Source of the DNA: Neoechinorhynchus agilis
Taxonomy: Eukaryota; Acanthocephala
Direction of reading: 5' to 3'
Assembly (NCBI GenBank): GCA_051530055.1
Contig: CM121341.1
Location: 1,612,001 to 1,676,000, forward strand
Length of the DNA: 64,000 nucleotides
Position 1 is the stretch's first letter. The number at the start of each line of letters is the position of its first letter. The translations under genes were made by a program, and so were the position numbers. The notes under the pieces are model-generated. The model was not told where the DNA came from and did no database searches. It worked only from the letters and a program-made list of their open reading frames with translations. Positions 48,201-60,359 of this stretch are shown piece after piece.

Positions 48201-51200
48201 CAACTTCTTGGTTCATAAGAGAAGTTTTTGTACCACCGTCCCGATCTTTTTTAAGAAGAGAGGACTGCGTTTTTTATGCATGACCATTTCATTGCCATGT
48301 AAGCGCAGGTGTAAAAATGTATGGATCCATATTCCGTTTCTTACTGATCGGTCTGTTGGCCAAAGTCAGCAAGATAAACCATGGAACCTACAAATAATCA
48401 ACTTTTTGAGAAGTTTTTTTATAAGAGAAGTTTTTGTATTGCCACAGGTGTAAAAATGTATGGATCCATATTCCGTTTCTTTTTTAAGAAGAGAGGACTG
48501 CGTTTTTTATGCATGACCATTTCATTGCCATGTAAGCGCAGGTGTAAAAATGTATGGATCCATATTCCGTTTCTTACTGATCGGTCTGTTGGCCAAAGTC
48601 AGCAAGATAAACCATGGAACCTACAAATAATCAACTTCTTGGTTCATAAGAGAAGTTTTTGTACCACCGTCCCGATCTTTTTTTAGAAGAGAGGACTGCG
48701 TTTTTTATGCATGACCATTTCATTGCCATGTAAGCGCAGGTGTAAAAATGTATGGATCCATATTCCGTTTCTTACTGATCGGTCTGTTGGCCAAAGTCAG
48801 CAAGATAAACCATGGAACCTACAAATAATCAACTTCTTGGTTCATAAGAGAAGTTTTTGTACCACCGTCGATCTTTTTTTAAGAAGAGAGGACTGCGTTT
48901 TTTATGCATGACCATTTCATTGCCATGTAAGCGCAGGTGTAAAAACGTATGGATCCATATTCCGTTTCTTACTGATCGGTCTGTTGGCCAAAGTCAGCAA
49001 GATAAACCATGGAACCTACAAATAATCAACTTTTTGATTTATAAGAGAAGTTTTTGTACCACCGTCCCGATCTTTTTTAAGAAGAGAGGACTGCGTTTTT
49101 TATGCATGACCATTTCATTGCCATGTAAGCGCACGTGTAAAAATGTATGGATCCATATTCCGTTTCTGCATTGATCGGTTCATATACAAAGTCAGCAAGA
49201 TAAACCATGGAACTTACAAATAATCAACTTCTTGGTTGGATAAGAGAAGTTTTTGTACCACTGTCCCGATCTTTTTTTAAGAAGAGGGGACTGCGTTTTT
49301 TATGCATGACCATTTCATTGCCATGTAAGCGCAGGAGTAAAAATGTATGGATCCATATTCCGTTTCTTACTGATCGGTCTGTTGGCCAAAGTCAGCAAGA
49401 TAAACCATGGAACCTACAAATAATCAACTTCTTGGTTCATAAGAGAAGTTTTTGTACCACCGTCCCGATCTTTTTTTAAGAAGAGAGGACTGCGTTTTTT
49501 ATGCATGACCATTTCATTACCGTGTAAGCGCAGGTGTAAAAATGTATGGATCCATATTCCGTTTCTAACTGATCGGTCTGTTGGCCAAAGTCAGCAAGAT
49601 AAACCATGGAACCTTCAAATAATCAACTTCTTGGTTCATAAGAGAAGTTTTGGTAACACCGTCCGGATCTTTTTTTAAGAAGAGAGGACTGCGTTTTATA
49701 TGCATGACCATTTCATTGCCATGTAAGCGCAGGTGTAAAAATGTATGGATCCATATTCCGTTTCTTACTGATCGGTCTGTTGGCCAAAGTCAGCAAGATA
49801 AACCATGGAACCTACAAATAATCAACTTCTTGGTTCATAAGAGAAGTTTTTGTACCACCGTCCCGATATTTTTTTAAGAAGAGAGGACTGCGTTTTTTAT
49901 GCATGACATATTCATTGCCATGTAAGCGCAGGAGTAAAAATGTATGGATCCATATTCCGTTTCTTACTGATCGGTCTGTTGGCCAAAGTCAGCAAGATAA
50001 ACCATGGAACCTACAAGTAATCAACTTTTTGATTTATAAGAGAAGTTTTTGTACCACCGTCCAGATCTTTTTTTAAGAAGAGAGGACTGCGTTTTTTATG
50101 CATGACCATTTCATTGCCATGTAAGCGCAGGTGTAAAAATGTATGGATCCATATTCCGTTTCTTACTGATCGGTCTGTTGGCCAAAGTCAGCAAGATAAA
50201 CCATGGAACCTACAAATAATCAACTCTTGGTTCATAAGAGAAGTTTTGGTAACACCGTCCGATCTTTTAAGAAGAGAGACTGCGTTTTTTTATGCATGAT
50301 TATTTGGCTGTCATGTAAGCGCAGGTGTAAAAATGTATGGATCCATATTCCGTTTCTTACTGATCGGTCTGTTGGCCAAAGTCAGCAAGATAAACCATGG
50401 AACCTACAAATAATCAACTTCTTGGTTCATGAGAGAAGTTTTGGTAACACCGTCCGGATCTTTTTTTAAGAAGAGAGGACTGCGTTTTTTTATGCATTAT
50501 TATTTCATTGCCATGTTAGCGCAGGTGTAAAAATGTATGGATCCATATTCCGTTTCTTACTGATCGGTCTGTTGGCCAAAGTCAGCAAGATAAACCATGG
50601 AACCTACAAATAATCAACTTCTTGGTTCATAAGAGAAGTTTTTGTACCACCGTCCCGATCTTTTTTTAAGAAGAGAGGACTGCGTTTTTAATGCATGACC
50701 ATTTCATTGCCATGTAAGCGCAGGAGTAAAAATGTATGGATCCATATTCCGTTTCTTACTGATCGGTCTGTTGGCCAAAGTCAGCAAGATAAACCATGGA
50801 ACCTACAAATAATCAACTTTTTGATTTATAAGAGAAGTTTTTGTACCACCGTCCAGATCTTTTTGAAGAAGAGAGGACAGCGTTTTTTATGCATGACCAT
50901 TTCATTGCCATGTAAGCGCAGGTGTAAAAATGTATGGATCCATATTCCGTTTCTTACTGATCGGTTTGTTGGCCAAAGTCAGCAAGATAAACCATGGAAC
51001 CTACAAATAATCAACTTCTTGGTTCATAACAGAAGTTTTTGTACCACCGTCCCGATCTTTTTTTAAGAAGAGAGGACTGCGTTTTTTATGCATGATTATT
51101 TCATTGCCATGTAAGCGCAGGTGTAAAAATGTATGGATCCATATTCCGTTTCTTACTGATCGGTCTGTTGGCCAAAGTCAGCAAGATAAACCATGGAACC

Positions 51201-54136
51201 TACAAATAATCAACTTCTTGGTTCATAAGAGAAGTTTTGGTAACACCGTCCGGATCTTTTTTTAAGAAGAGAGGACTGCGTTTTTTTATGCATGATTATT
51301 TCATTGCCATGTAAGCGCAGGTGTAAAAAAGTTATGGATCCATATTCCGTTTCTTACTGATCGGTCTGTTGGCCAAAGTCAGCAAGATAAACCATGGAAC
51401 CTACAAATAATCAACTTCTTGGTTGATAAGAGAAGTTTTGGTAACACCGTCCCGATCTTTTTTTAAGAAGAGAGGACTGCGTTTTTTATGCATGACCATT
51501 TCATTGCCGTGTAAGCGCAGGTGTAAAAATGTATGGATCCATATTCCGTTTCTTACTGATCGGTCTGTTGGCCAAAGTCAGCAAGATAAACCATGGAACC
51601 TACAAATAATCAACTTCTTGGTTCATAAGAGAAGTTTTGGTAACACCGTCCTGATCTTTTTTTAAGAAGAGAGGAGTGCGTTTTTTATGCATGACCATTT
51701 CATTGCCATGTAAGCGCAGGTGTAAAAATGTATGGATCCATATTCTGTTTCTTACTGATCGGTCTGTTGGCCAAAGTCAGCAAGATAAACCATGGAACCT
51801 ACAAATAATCAACTTGGTTCATAAGAGAAGTTTTTGTACCACCGTCCCGGATCTTTTTTAAGAAGAGGGGACTGCGTTTTTTATGCATTACCATTTCATT
51901 GCCATGTAAGCGCAGGTGTAAAAACGTATGGATCCATATTCCGTTTCTTACTGATCGGTCTGTTGGCCAAAGTCAGCAAGATAAACCATGGAACCTACAA
52001 ATAATCAACTTCTTGGTTCATAAGAGAAGTTTTGGTAACACCGTCCGGATCTTTTTTTAAGAAGAGAGGACTGCGTTTTTTTATGCATGATTATTTCATT
52101 GCCATGTAAGCGCAGGTGTAAAAATGTATGGATCCATATTCCGTTTCTTACTGATCGGTCTGTTGGCCAAAGTCAGCAAGATAAACCATGGAACCTACAA
52201 ATAATCAACTTCTTGTTTCATAAGAGAAGTTTTGGTAACACCGTCCGGATCTTTTTTTAAGAAGAGAGGACTGCGTTTTTTATGCATGACCATTTCATTG
52301 CCATGTAAGCGCAGGTGTAAAAATGTATGGATCCATATTCCGTTTCTTACGGATCGGTCTGTTGGCCAAAGTCAGCAAGATAAACCATGGAACCTACAAA
52401 TAATCAACTTCTTGGTTCATAAGAGAAGTTTTGGTAACACCGTCCGGATCTTTTTTTAAGAAGAGAGGACTGCGTTTTTTATGCATGATTATTTCATTGC
52501 CATGTACGCGCAGGGGTAAAAATGTATGGAACCATATTCCGTTTCTTACTGATCGGTCTGTTGGCCAAAGTCAGCAAGATAAACCATGGAACCTACATAT
52601 AATCAACTTCTTGGTTCATAAGAGAAGTTTTTGTACCACCGTCCAGATCTTTTTTAAGAAGAGAGGACTGCGTTTTTTATGCATGACCATTTCATTGCCA
52701 TGTAAGCGCAGAGTAAAAATGTATGGATCCTCCATATTCCGTTTCATACTGATCGGTCTGTTGGCCAAAGTCAGCAAGATAAACCATGGAACCTACATAT
52801 AATCAACTTCTTGGTTCATAAGAGAAGTTTTTGTACCACCGTCCAGATTTTAAGAAGAGAGGACTGCGTTTTTTATGCATGACCATTTCATTGCCATGTA
52901 AGCGCAGGTGTAAAAATGTATGGAACCATATTCCGTTTCTTACTGATCGGTCTGTTGGCCAAAGTCAGCAAGATAAACCATGGAACCTACATATAATCAA
53001 CTTCTTGGTTCATAAGAGAAGTTTTTGTACCACCGTCCAGATCTTTTTTAAGAAGAGAGGACTGCGTTTTTTATGCATGACCATTTCATTGCCATGTAAG
53101 CGCAGGTGTAAAAACGTATGGATCCATATTCCGTTTCTTACTGATCGGTCTGTTGGCCAAAGTCAGCAAGATAAACCATCGAACCTACAAGTAATCAACT
53201 TTTTGATTTATAAGAGAAGTTTTGGTAACACCGTCCGGATCTTTTTTTAAGAAGAGAGGACTGCGTTTTTTATGCATGACCATTTCATTGCCATGTAAGC
53301 GCAGGAGTAAAAATGTATGGATCCATATTCCGTTTCTTACTGATCGGTCTGTTGGCCAAAGTCAGCAAGATAAACCATGGAACCTACATATAATCAACTT
53401 CTTGGTTCATAAGAGAAGTTTTTGTACCACCGTCCAGATCTTTTTTAAGAAGAGAGGACTGCGTTTTTTATGCATGACCACTTCATTGCCATGTAAGCGC
53501 AGGTGTAAAAATGTATGGATCCATATTCCGTTTCTTACTGGTCGGTCTGTTGGCCAAAGTCAGCAAGATAAACCATGGAACCTGCAAATAATCAACTTCT
53601 TGGTTCATAAGAGAAGTTTTGGTAACACCGTCCCGATCTTTTTTTAAGAAGAGAGGACTGCGTTTTTTATGCATGACCATTTCACAAGCCATGTAAGCGC
53701 AGGTGCAAAAATGTATGGATCCATATTCCGCGTTTCTTACTGATCGGTGTGTTGGCCAAAGTCAGCAAGATAAACCATGGAACCTACAAGTAATCAACTT
53801 TTTGGTTCATAAGAGAAGTTTTGGTAACACTGTCCCGATCTTTTTAGAAGAGAGGATCATGTTTTTTTAAGGCATTTTTGACCATTTCATTGCCATGTAA
53901 GCGCAGGTGTAAAAATGTATGGATCCATATTCCGTTTCTTACTGATCAGTCTGTTGGCCAAAGTCAGCAAGATAAACCATGGAACCTACAAATAATCAAC
54001 TTCTTGGTTCATAAGAGAAGTTTTTGTACCACCGTCCCGATCTTTTTTTAAGAAGAGAGGACTGCGTTTTTTATGCATGACCATTTCATTGCCATGTAAG
54101 CGCAGGTGTAAAAATGTATGGATCCATATTCCGTTT
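42217..54136 (+). repeat. Satellite array, about 60 copies of a 198/199-bp unit
   Basis: Head-to-tail copies measured from the atgcatgacc word (42326, 42524, 42722: 198 bp apart). Landmarks per unit: gtaccaccgtcccgatc, a T6/T7 run, aagaagagaggactgcg, atgcatgaccatttc, taagcgcaggtgtaaaa, tggatccatattccg, ggccaaagtcagcaag, accatggaacctac. Most units are nearly identical; broken or chimeric units lie at 44.05-44.21, 47.59-47.70 and 48.40-48.48 kb. The array fills the whole space between Nup205 and PWP1, with no mobile element inside. ORFs of 60-140 residues arise because one frame has no stop over 198 bp; I regard these as by-products, not genes. Confidence 0.97.
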
Positions 54137-54175
54137 TTACTTGCGCGTAACTGAATTCCCTTGCTGTTTTTGCAG

Positions 54176-55865
54176 ATGCGTTTAGTTTCTTGTCTTGCGT
54201 GGGTTCCCAAAGGTAGGGCGGTGGAATTTCCTGCAAAGGTATAAATATTTTCCTTTTCTTCTTTTCTGTATTTCCAATTTTTGTAGGTGGATGCTATTCA
54301 CCCCCGGGATCTTGTTGCCGACGGTGACAATATAGGATTCCTTAATCCTCTTGAAATGATCGTCGATGACCCGTTATTGGCCGAGAACGGTTGTGAAGTT
54401 GGTTTTGACATTTCTGTTTTTCTTGAGGTCAATTCCCCGCGCATCAATAGTTTGATTCCGACGATGAAGATTTGATTATACAACCAACGGACAATGTGTT
54501 ATTGGCTGGTTCGATTGATGACGATTTTAGCCAAATTCATGCATACGGTTGGTTTATTCTTTTTTTCTGAATTTTAAAGTTGTTCAGTCTACAATGAAAT
54601 GGATATGTACATTCACCACGACATAAGCCTTGACTGTATTTCAAGTGCTCTTGAGTACCTTCCAAGCTCGAATGGATTGAATTATATTGTTGTTGGCAAT
54701 ATGGAAGGCCGTATTGATTTGTGGAACTTGGATATTGTTGATGTTTTTGAACCAATTTGTTCTTTAAAACGTGAGAACGAAACGATGGATGCGCACTCGA
54801 AATCCGTTGTGCATCTTGCGAATAGTCCATTGTTAGAGAACATCATGGCGAGTTGCGGTGCCGATAAATCGATTGTTATTTGGGATATTGATAAACTTAC
54901 TGATGTTGACGTTGCAGTTGTGCACAGAGAAAAGGTACGATTTAATGACAGAAATTATCCGCCACTTATCTTGTAAAATTAATAATCACATCGAATTTAT
55001 GGATATCTTTCGTTAATTTTTTGTTATTTTAAACGATAGTTTCGAAAAGTAAAAGCTAAACCTCCGAATTTCGTTACTAATTTGATCTCGACAACGAACT
55101 TTTATTGGTTACGTCGCTTACACATCTATTTATTGCACACAACACCTAATACTATACTTTTCGATGGTTATGAGAATTATACGTAGGTGAATATGGCTAA
55201 ATTCAATAAATTCGAAAAATCCATTCTCTTGTCATGCTCCAGCGACAGGTAAGTACTTTAATTCGTGTTCTTCGTGTATTACGTTTTTATTTAGTCGAGC
55301 TATCCTTCATGACTTGCGATGCGTTGGAATGTCTTATAAAGAGTTCACATTTCCAGCAGGGATCGAAAGCATTGATTGGTTATTGTCGAAAAACGGATCA
55401 ACGTCGTACTCCTTTATGGTTTAAATACCAAGCAAAATGAATCTTCCATCAAACGCACTTTAGGGCTGCTGCGAAGATGGAAAAGTCTATGAGTTTGACT
55501 GCAGAGGCGACAAATGCATTCCAATGCGATCCCAATTGGTATCCGACTCGAATTGTGGTCCCGGTAACTAATTTTGCCATTTACTTATCTCTACACTGAT
55601 TCAAGAGATGTGCATCAGCTCGCGTATTCCTGGATTGATGGTCACAGTAGGTGGGTCAAGTGACGGATCTCTATCAAAGAATACCGTGGAACAGCTAAAA
55701 ATTTGGGACTATAGTAAACACGAAATAGAACTCAGGAAAACCAAGGATCTTAAAGTTGGAACTGCGATTTGTATCGCAGAGAATCCGGATCATGGAGGAA
55801 TATTCGCCATTGGCAGCTGTCGTATCCGACCGAGGATCATAAATACGTCTATTTTTTTATCCTAA
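54176..55865 (+). CDS. PWP1: PWP1 homologue, WD40 ribosome-biogenesis protein
   Basis: CDS join(54176..54238, 54287..54397, 54451..54547, 54588..54934, 55187..55248, 55295..55418, 55464..55563, 55606..55865), 387 residues. Introns of 40-53 nt plus one of 252 nt, all GT-AG and phase-consistent. It matches PWP1 in order: SCLAWVPKG, DLIIQPTDNVLLAG, YIHHDI, IVVGNMEGRIDLWNLDIVD, KSIVIWDI, SDSRAILHDLR, EDGKVYEFDCRGDK, SSRIPGLMVT, LKIWDY. PWP1 is a nucleolar/chromatin WD40 protein needed for rRNA production. It lacks most of the acidic N-terminal region of human PWP1 (501 residues). A loop insertion sits in the penultimate blade (GGSSDGSLSKNTVE). The last residues do not resemble the family end, so a final exon may be missed. 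The ATG follows directly after tgtttttgcag. Confidence 0.88.
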
Positions 55866-56149
55866 AATATGACTGGTTATGTGCCTCAAGTTTCTATTTA
55901 AGTAATATTTTTTAAAGAAAGCAATTTTGTTTATTTGGAAAGGGCTTTAAATTGGGATTGATGGTGGCTCTCAATTATTTATTTACACAACGAACTTTTA
56001 CCCCAATTTTAATATCAGCTGGATATAAAAGCACCGAAAATAGTGGTAAGTCCGTTTATTTTTGATGAACTTTTGTTTTCGAAAATTGACACTTGGCCTG
56101 TTGTAATGATAGAATCCTTCTTTGATTGTATTCGTGGGAATGAAATTAT
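55866..56149. other. PWP1 3' flank
   Basis: AT-rich. A W-containing frame near 55.92 kb could be a missed last PWP1 exon, but no splice phase fits well. Confidence 0.3.
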
Positions 56150-56150
56150 T

Positions 56151-56318
56151 AATTGTTCTGGCAATTTTACTCTTAATCTCCCCGATATTGATTGATTTAT
56201 TTTAAATTTTTGACCGCATGAGGTCAATGTCTGAAGATTACCGCATGCGGTCGAAAATTTACAATAAATCAATTAATATCGGGAAGGTTAAGAGTAAAGT
56301 TGCCATAACAATTGATAG
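56151..56318. repeat. Inverted repeat, about 70-bp arms
   Basis: Arms 56151-56222 and 56242-56318 are imperfect reverse complements (attgttctggcaattttac against gtaaagttgccataacaat; tgaccgcatg against catgcggtcg), with a short spacer. It lies just beyond the endonuclease end of the Penelope-like element and may be part of its terminus or a small MITE. Confidence 0.6.
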
Positions 56319-56429
56319 AATCTTTATTTCCGAGCTTTAACCGTCTTACGGCTTCTTCAGGAATCTACAAAGGCGCGTGTTACGGAAACGACATTGAAGT
56401 GTAGAAAGTTCGTCCCGTCTGTTGTGCAG

Positions 56430-56770
56430 TTCTGGGCTTTGCCAAGCTGATGCCCTGAGCTATCAGTCGCATTGTCTGCGGGCGTCGGCAATAGAGTTCC
56501 ACCGGGTCCTTGACCGCAAGCCTAACTCGTGCCGATAGTTTTCCCCGTCGCTATGAAACTGAGTTGTGCTCTGCACATGATGTAGCCATGATTTTGCGTC
56601 CGGATTAAATGCGTTTCGAACCGGTTCCATCATACGTTGACGCAGAGACCGTTCAGTTTTCCCCATGTAGATGACCCCGTGATTGTCATCGGCCAACATC
56701 GTTCGCGGTCATCTCGTAGACCACGTTGTTTCGAGTGCAAATCGACTCTTGTCTTTCATTTGTACATATC
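56430..56770 (-). mobile_element. Penelope-like element, GIY-YIG endonuclease part
   Basis: The minus strand reads CTRNNVVYEMT, GVIYMGKTERSLRQR, a spacer with FNPDAKSWLHHV, in the order of the Penelope GIY-YIG domain (C-x-NVVY-L, Y-x-G-x-T-x-R-L-x-x-R). One frame change lies before GVIYMG. The reverse transcriptase half is at 58.35-59.97 kb. Confidence 0.6.
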
Positions 56771-56784
56771 AAGGGTGACCTGAC

Positions 56785-58315
56785 ATGATTTCCAAGTATG
56801 ATGTCCTCATGCTTCTTCAGAAACTACCACGCAAATCATCCCCTAACTCTTCCATTCCCAACTGGGCTCTACGCTTTATCATCCCAGATTTAATTTATTT
56901 ACTTACCCTTATAATCGACCAAAGTTTCAAGACCGGAATCTTCCTTAATTGCCTTAAAACAGTTCGGGTAGCCCTGCTCCCGCAAGCAGGTAAACTTATT
57001 TCCACCTCAAGTTCTCGACCCATCTCTATCTTACCTTCCACTCTAAAATCTTAGAGAGATGCTTTAAAGCACACCTTCTGCCAATCCTCAATCGAAAAAT
57101 TTTACCCATTCAATTCAATTTCCGGCCCGGTTTCGGTTCTCTTCTTCATAATCTCTATGCACAACCTTTATTCATCTCTCGACTCATTCAAATCGACATT
57201 TATAAAGCTTTTGATTCCTTCGATCACAATCTTCTCCTTGATACATGCTATAAATTTGGTCTTGCCGCCTGGCAAATCAAATGGTTGAAATCTTTGCTAA
57301 ACAATAGATTACAATTTATCGAAATAGGGAGCATCGCCTCGAACACCTTATCAATCAACAAGGGAGTTCCTCAAGGGACTGTCCTCCCCCCACTCTTTTC
57401 AACATTTTCCTGGGCGATCTTATTCCATCTTCTTATTCTAAATACTTTTTGTATGCTGATGATCTGACAATCATTACGCATATACCGGCTCCCCTCTAAC
57501 TCTCAATTACGTCTAACGAGATTCTCACATTCAAGCATTTTGCTTCTCTAAATGTCTTACCCTTAACTTAACTAAGTGCTTTGATATCGTCCCCTCAATC
57601 TCAAATAGCCCTTTCGTATACTTAATCTTCATTCCCAGAAAAATTTAAAGCGGGACAAGCACACATCAATTTCGTTGCACAAAGGGTCCACTAAGCTCTA
57701 TCTTCTTAAACGCCTCCGATTCCTTGGGTTATCATTCAAAGACCTTAAGTACTTTTATAACATCGCCATCCTACCAACGCTCGCCTACGTGCATATCCAA
57801 CATTCTGCAATTTTTCTTCTAAACTTTTCAGAAAACTTAATACATTTCACAAGAGAATTGCGCTCTAACCTGCTCCTCCGAACTCCCGCCCTCAGAAAAA
57901 CACCTTTTTCTAATCTTTCAAAAGCACTCAAAGCACCTTCATTCTCTTCCTCCTCAATTTCTACCACACATTTCTCCTTTTACACTTTCAATACTCGCGT
58001 CGCCCCAATATTTCCCATCCTTCAGTTCCTCGCACAAATCTTTACCTCAATTCCTTTTCCCCATAGCTCAATCCTCCAAATGCGAATTGATTCGAATCAA
58101 AGCACGGAAAACAACAACCCAACAACTTAATCATCCAAAATCAAATAAATCAAAATCAACTAACGAACCAAAAGCAATTCTACAACAAAAGCGAAACAAC
58201 GTTCGAGATCTGTTTGGACATCAAAATTTAGATTGTCATGAACTGGAGGAAAGACACAACCTCACAATCTCTCCTGCGCATTAGAATGTTCGGAGGACCC
58301 GTGTTATTATTATTA
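56785..58315 (+). mobile_element. CR1/Jockey-like LINE inserted in a Penelope-like element
   Basis: Reverse transcriptase across frames: RPISILPSTLK (near 57.02 kb), DIYKAFDSFDHNLLL (near 57.20 kb), GVPQGTVLPP (near 57.36 kb), catalytic YADDL (near 57.45 kb). It shares wording and layout with the LINE at 20.5-22.1 kb. It ends in a short (att)n run (about 58303-58315), typical of CR1-clade 3' ends. 5'-truncated and frame-broken. Confidence 0.75.
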
Positions 58316-58349
58316 TGTTTCCGGCGTTTCTTGACATCCAGTGATTGTC

Positions 58350-59971
58350 AAGATTCGCCGGTTTAAGCGCGCTTCGAACGTCACTAGTGAACTTTCCATT
58401 GATATATTTTTAACTCGAGAACCGGTTTTCCTCCATATCTATTCCGTGACCGCTGCTAAACCGCATGATCTCGTTACGTTTGTATCGATTATCCACGACA
58501 ATTGCGTTAACTCTATCGCCAATCGTTTCTCCGTTATTGACGATGAGCAAATCAGGGGCGTTCCCCTGCATCTCAGCATAACTTGCCTGTTTCTTTACCC
58601 AAAGGGATTATGGGAATCTCGATGCATGACTATCCTTTTACGGCACTGTTCGCGATACCAACTGAAATCAGTGACCTGATTAACTTTGAAACACAAATTG
58701 AGGAACGGTAGATAATCAGGTGGTTTGTCTCGCGTCACCTAAATCCCTCTAGTAAGATCCAAAGAATTCTACTTCTCCGTGTCGTCGACCTCACAAACCT
58801 CTCTGCCGGTGAATAGCACATCATCCACATAACGGAGGTAAATTCGGCTCGACATTAAATGTGCGAAGATACACTGCTTTTACAAATCATCGAAGAAAGT
58901 CATATCCAATACAGTAGCAAGGCTGCTTCCCATTGACAGTCCACGGATTTGTATATAAAATCGATCGTTATATCGAATGAAGTTGCATTCTAAAAACACT
59001 CGAAAGTCAAATCACGTCCGTTAGTAGCACTCCGAAATAGGTTTAATTTCGCTCTGCTCTCATTTAGCGGCTTCTCGAGTGCTCGTACCACCCCCCTCAT
59101 TCTCGACGTTCGTATAGTTCGAGACAAAATCAATATTCTTATTTCATTGAGTGATAAAGGCGGTGACCGAATTTCGATCGATAAAGGTGTAGAAGCGATC
59201 ATGAGATGGATGAATTAATGCGAGATCTGACTACGTATATGACGAATCAAAAGACCATTGCAAATTGAGGCGCAAAAGGTTGAACGGCATCTTTCGCAGC
59301 CCAAAATGTCAATTTTATTGAAAGCTGGAGGATTGATGTGACTGTAAAACTGAGTAAGGAACTTTCTAATCTTGCATTCACTTGAGTTTTGCACGATGAA
59401 TTGTGAAATCAAACAAAAAATGGTAGGGAAAGCGGGGATCCTTGAGGGACACTTTTAATAGGATAAAAGAACCTCTTTAGCGGATAGTCCTGGAAATAAA
59501 AGTACTTTGATCTCGGAGTATTACATACCCCGGTTATTCAAAGTCGACGTTATCGTTGGCTTTCGCAATATCGAAATTGATTGAAATGTTCGTTGATCCA
59601 GTGTTGCAGATAAAATTATGAATGATATCTCTTATTGCAGTGTGCATTGATTTGTTCGAAATAAAACTGTGGCATCGATGATCAATGCAGTTGTGCTCAA
59701 AAACGAAGTCCAAAATTGGAGCTTTTCTATCTATCTTAACGACAATAATCAAGGTTTTACAATAATAAAGCACAAAACGTGCAATCACCACCGCCCCCAA
59801 AATTGGAGCTTCTCTCCTTCCTCGGCTGTCGCTACCACTCTTTGTTTGTACCAAAATTCCGTTTAATTGAGCCAAGAAACGCGAGAGCCAATAGGAAACA
59901 GAAGCCACAGGTCGGCCGCGTAGTGCCGAATCATTGAACAGCGAACATAGCAAATAAAACAACAACAGCAA
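58350..59971 (-). mobile_element. Penelope-like element, reverse transcriptase part
   Basis: On the minus strand from 59.97 kb downwards: RPVASVSYWLSRFLAQL, NISINFDIAKAN, FLECNFIRYNDRFYIQIRG followed by LSMGSSLATVLDM (near 58.93 kb), the catalytic YVDD (58820-58831), and a tail with LPFLNL and DSHNPFG. G-x-x-MGSSL with RYVDD is diagnostic of Penelope rather than LINE or LTR reverse transcriptases. Several frame breaks; non-functional. Confidence 0.65.
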
Positions 59972-60265
59972 ATCCCATCTTTAAGCTAGATCAAGATTCC
60001 GAAACGAAATATTATTATTTTGTCTTGTTCCTGCCTTCGGAACCGAAACACCAAGGTTTTTAGATAGCGCTTTATACAGTGAACTGTGTACGTGTCTTGT
60101 TTCCCTTGTTGAAATGCAAAGACGAGACCCTGAAAAAATTGGTTTCAAGCGTTGGTTGGTCGCTTAACTCGAACGTTACGATTATGAAAGCTGAAAACTC
60201 ATCAGTTGCAATTAAGAAAAAGAAAGCATAAACGATTCTCCTCCCTCATTTAAAATTTCGAAAAA
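59972..60265. other. No gene seen
   Basis: Mixed DNA between the Penelope-like element and a stray satellite piece. Confidence 0.3.
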
Positions 60266-60359
60266 AGATCTGGACGGTGGTACAAAAACTTCTCTTATAA
60301 ATCAAAAAGTTGATTATTTGTGGGTTCCATGGTTTATCTTGCAGACTTTGGCCAACAGA
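60266..60359 (-). repeat. Stray, inverted satellite monomer piece
   Basis: About 94 bp matching, in reverse orientation, the span from ggccaaagtc to gtccagatc of the satellite unit. It carries the gtccagatc variant common only in the right third of the main array. It lies 6.1 kb beyond the array end. Confidence 0.85.

Noticed and set aside
42255-53692. Dozens of satellite ORFs (60-141 residues, MTISLPCK-type)
   Set aside because: They arise from a stop-free frame in a 198-bp unit, are broken by T-run length changes, and have no start context or known fold.
42217-54136. CRISPR array
   Set aside because: The whole unit repeats without unique spacers, in a eukaryotic context.
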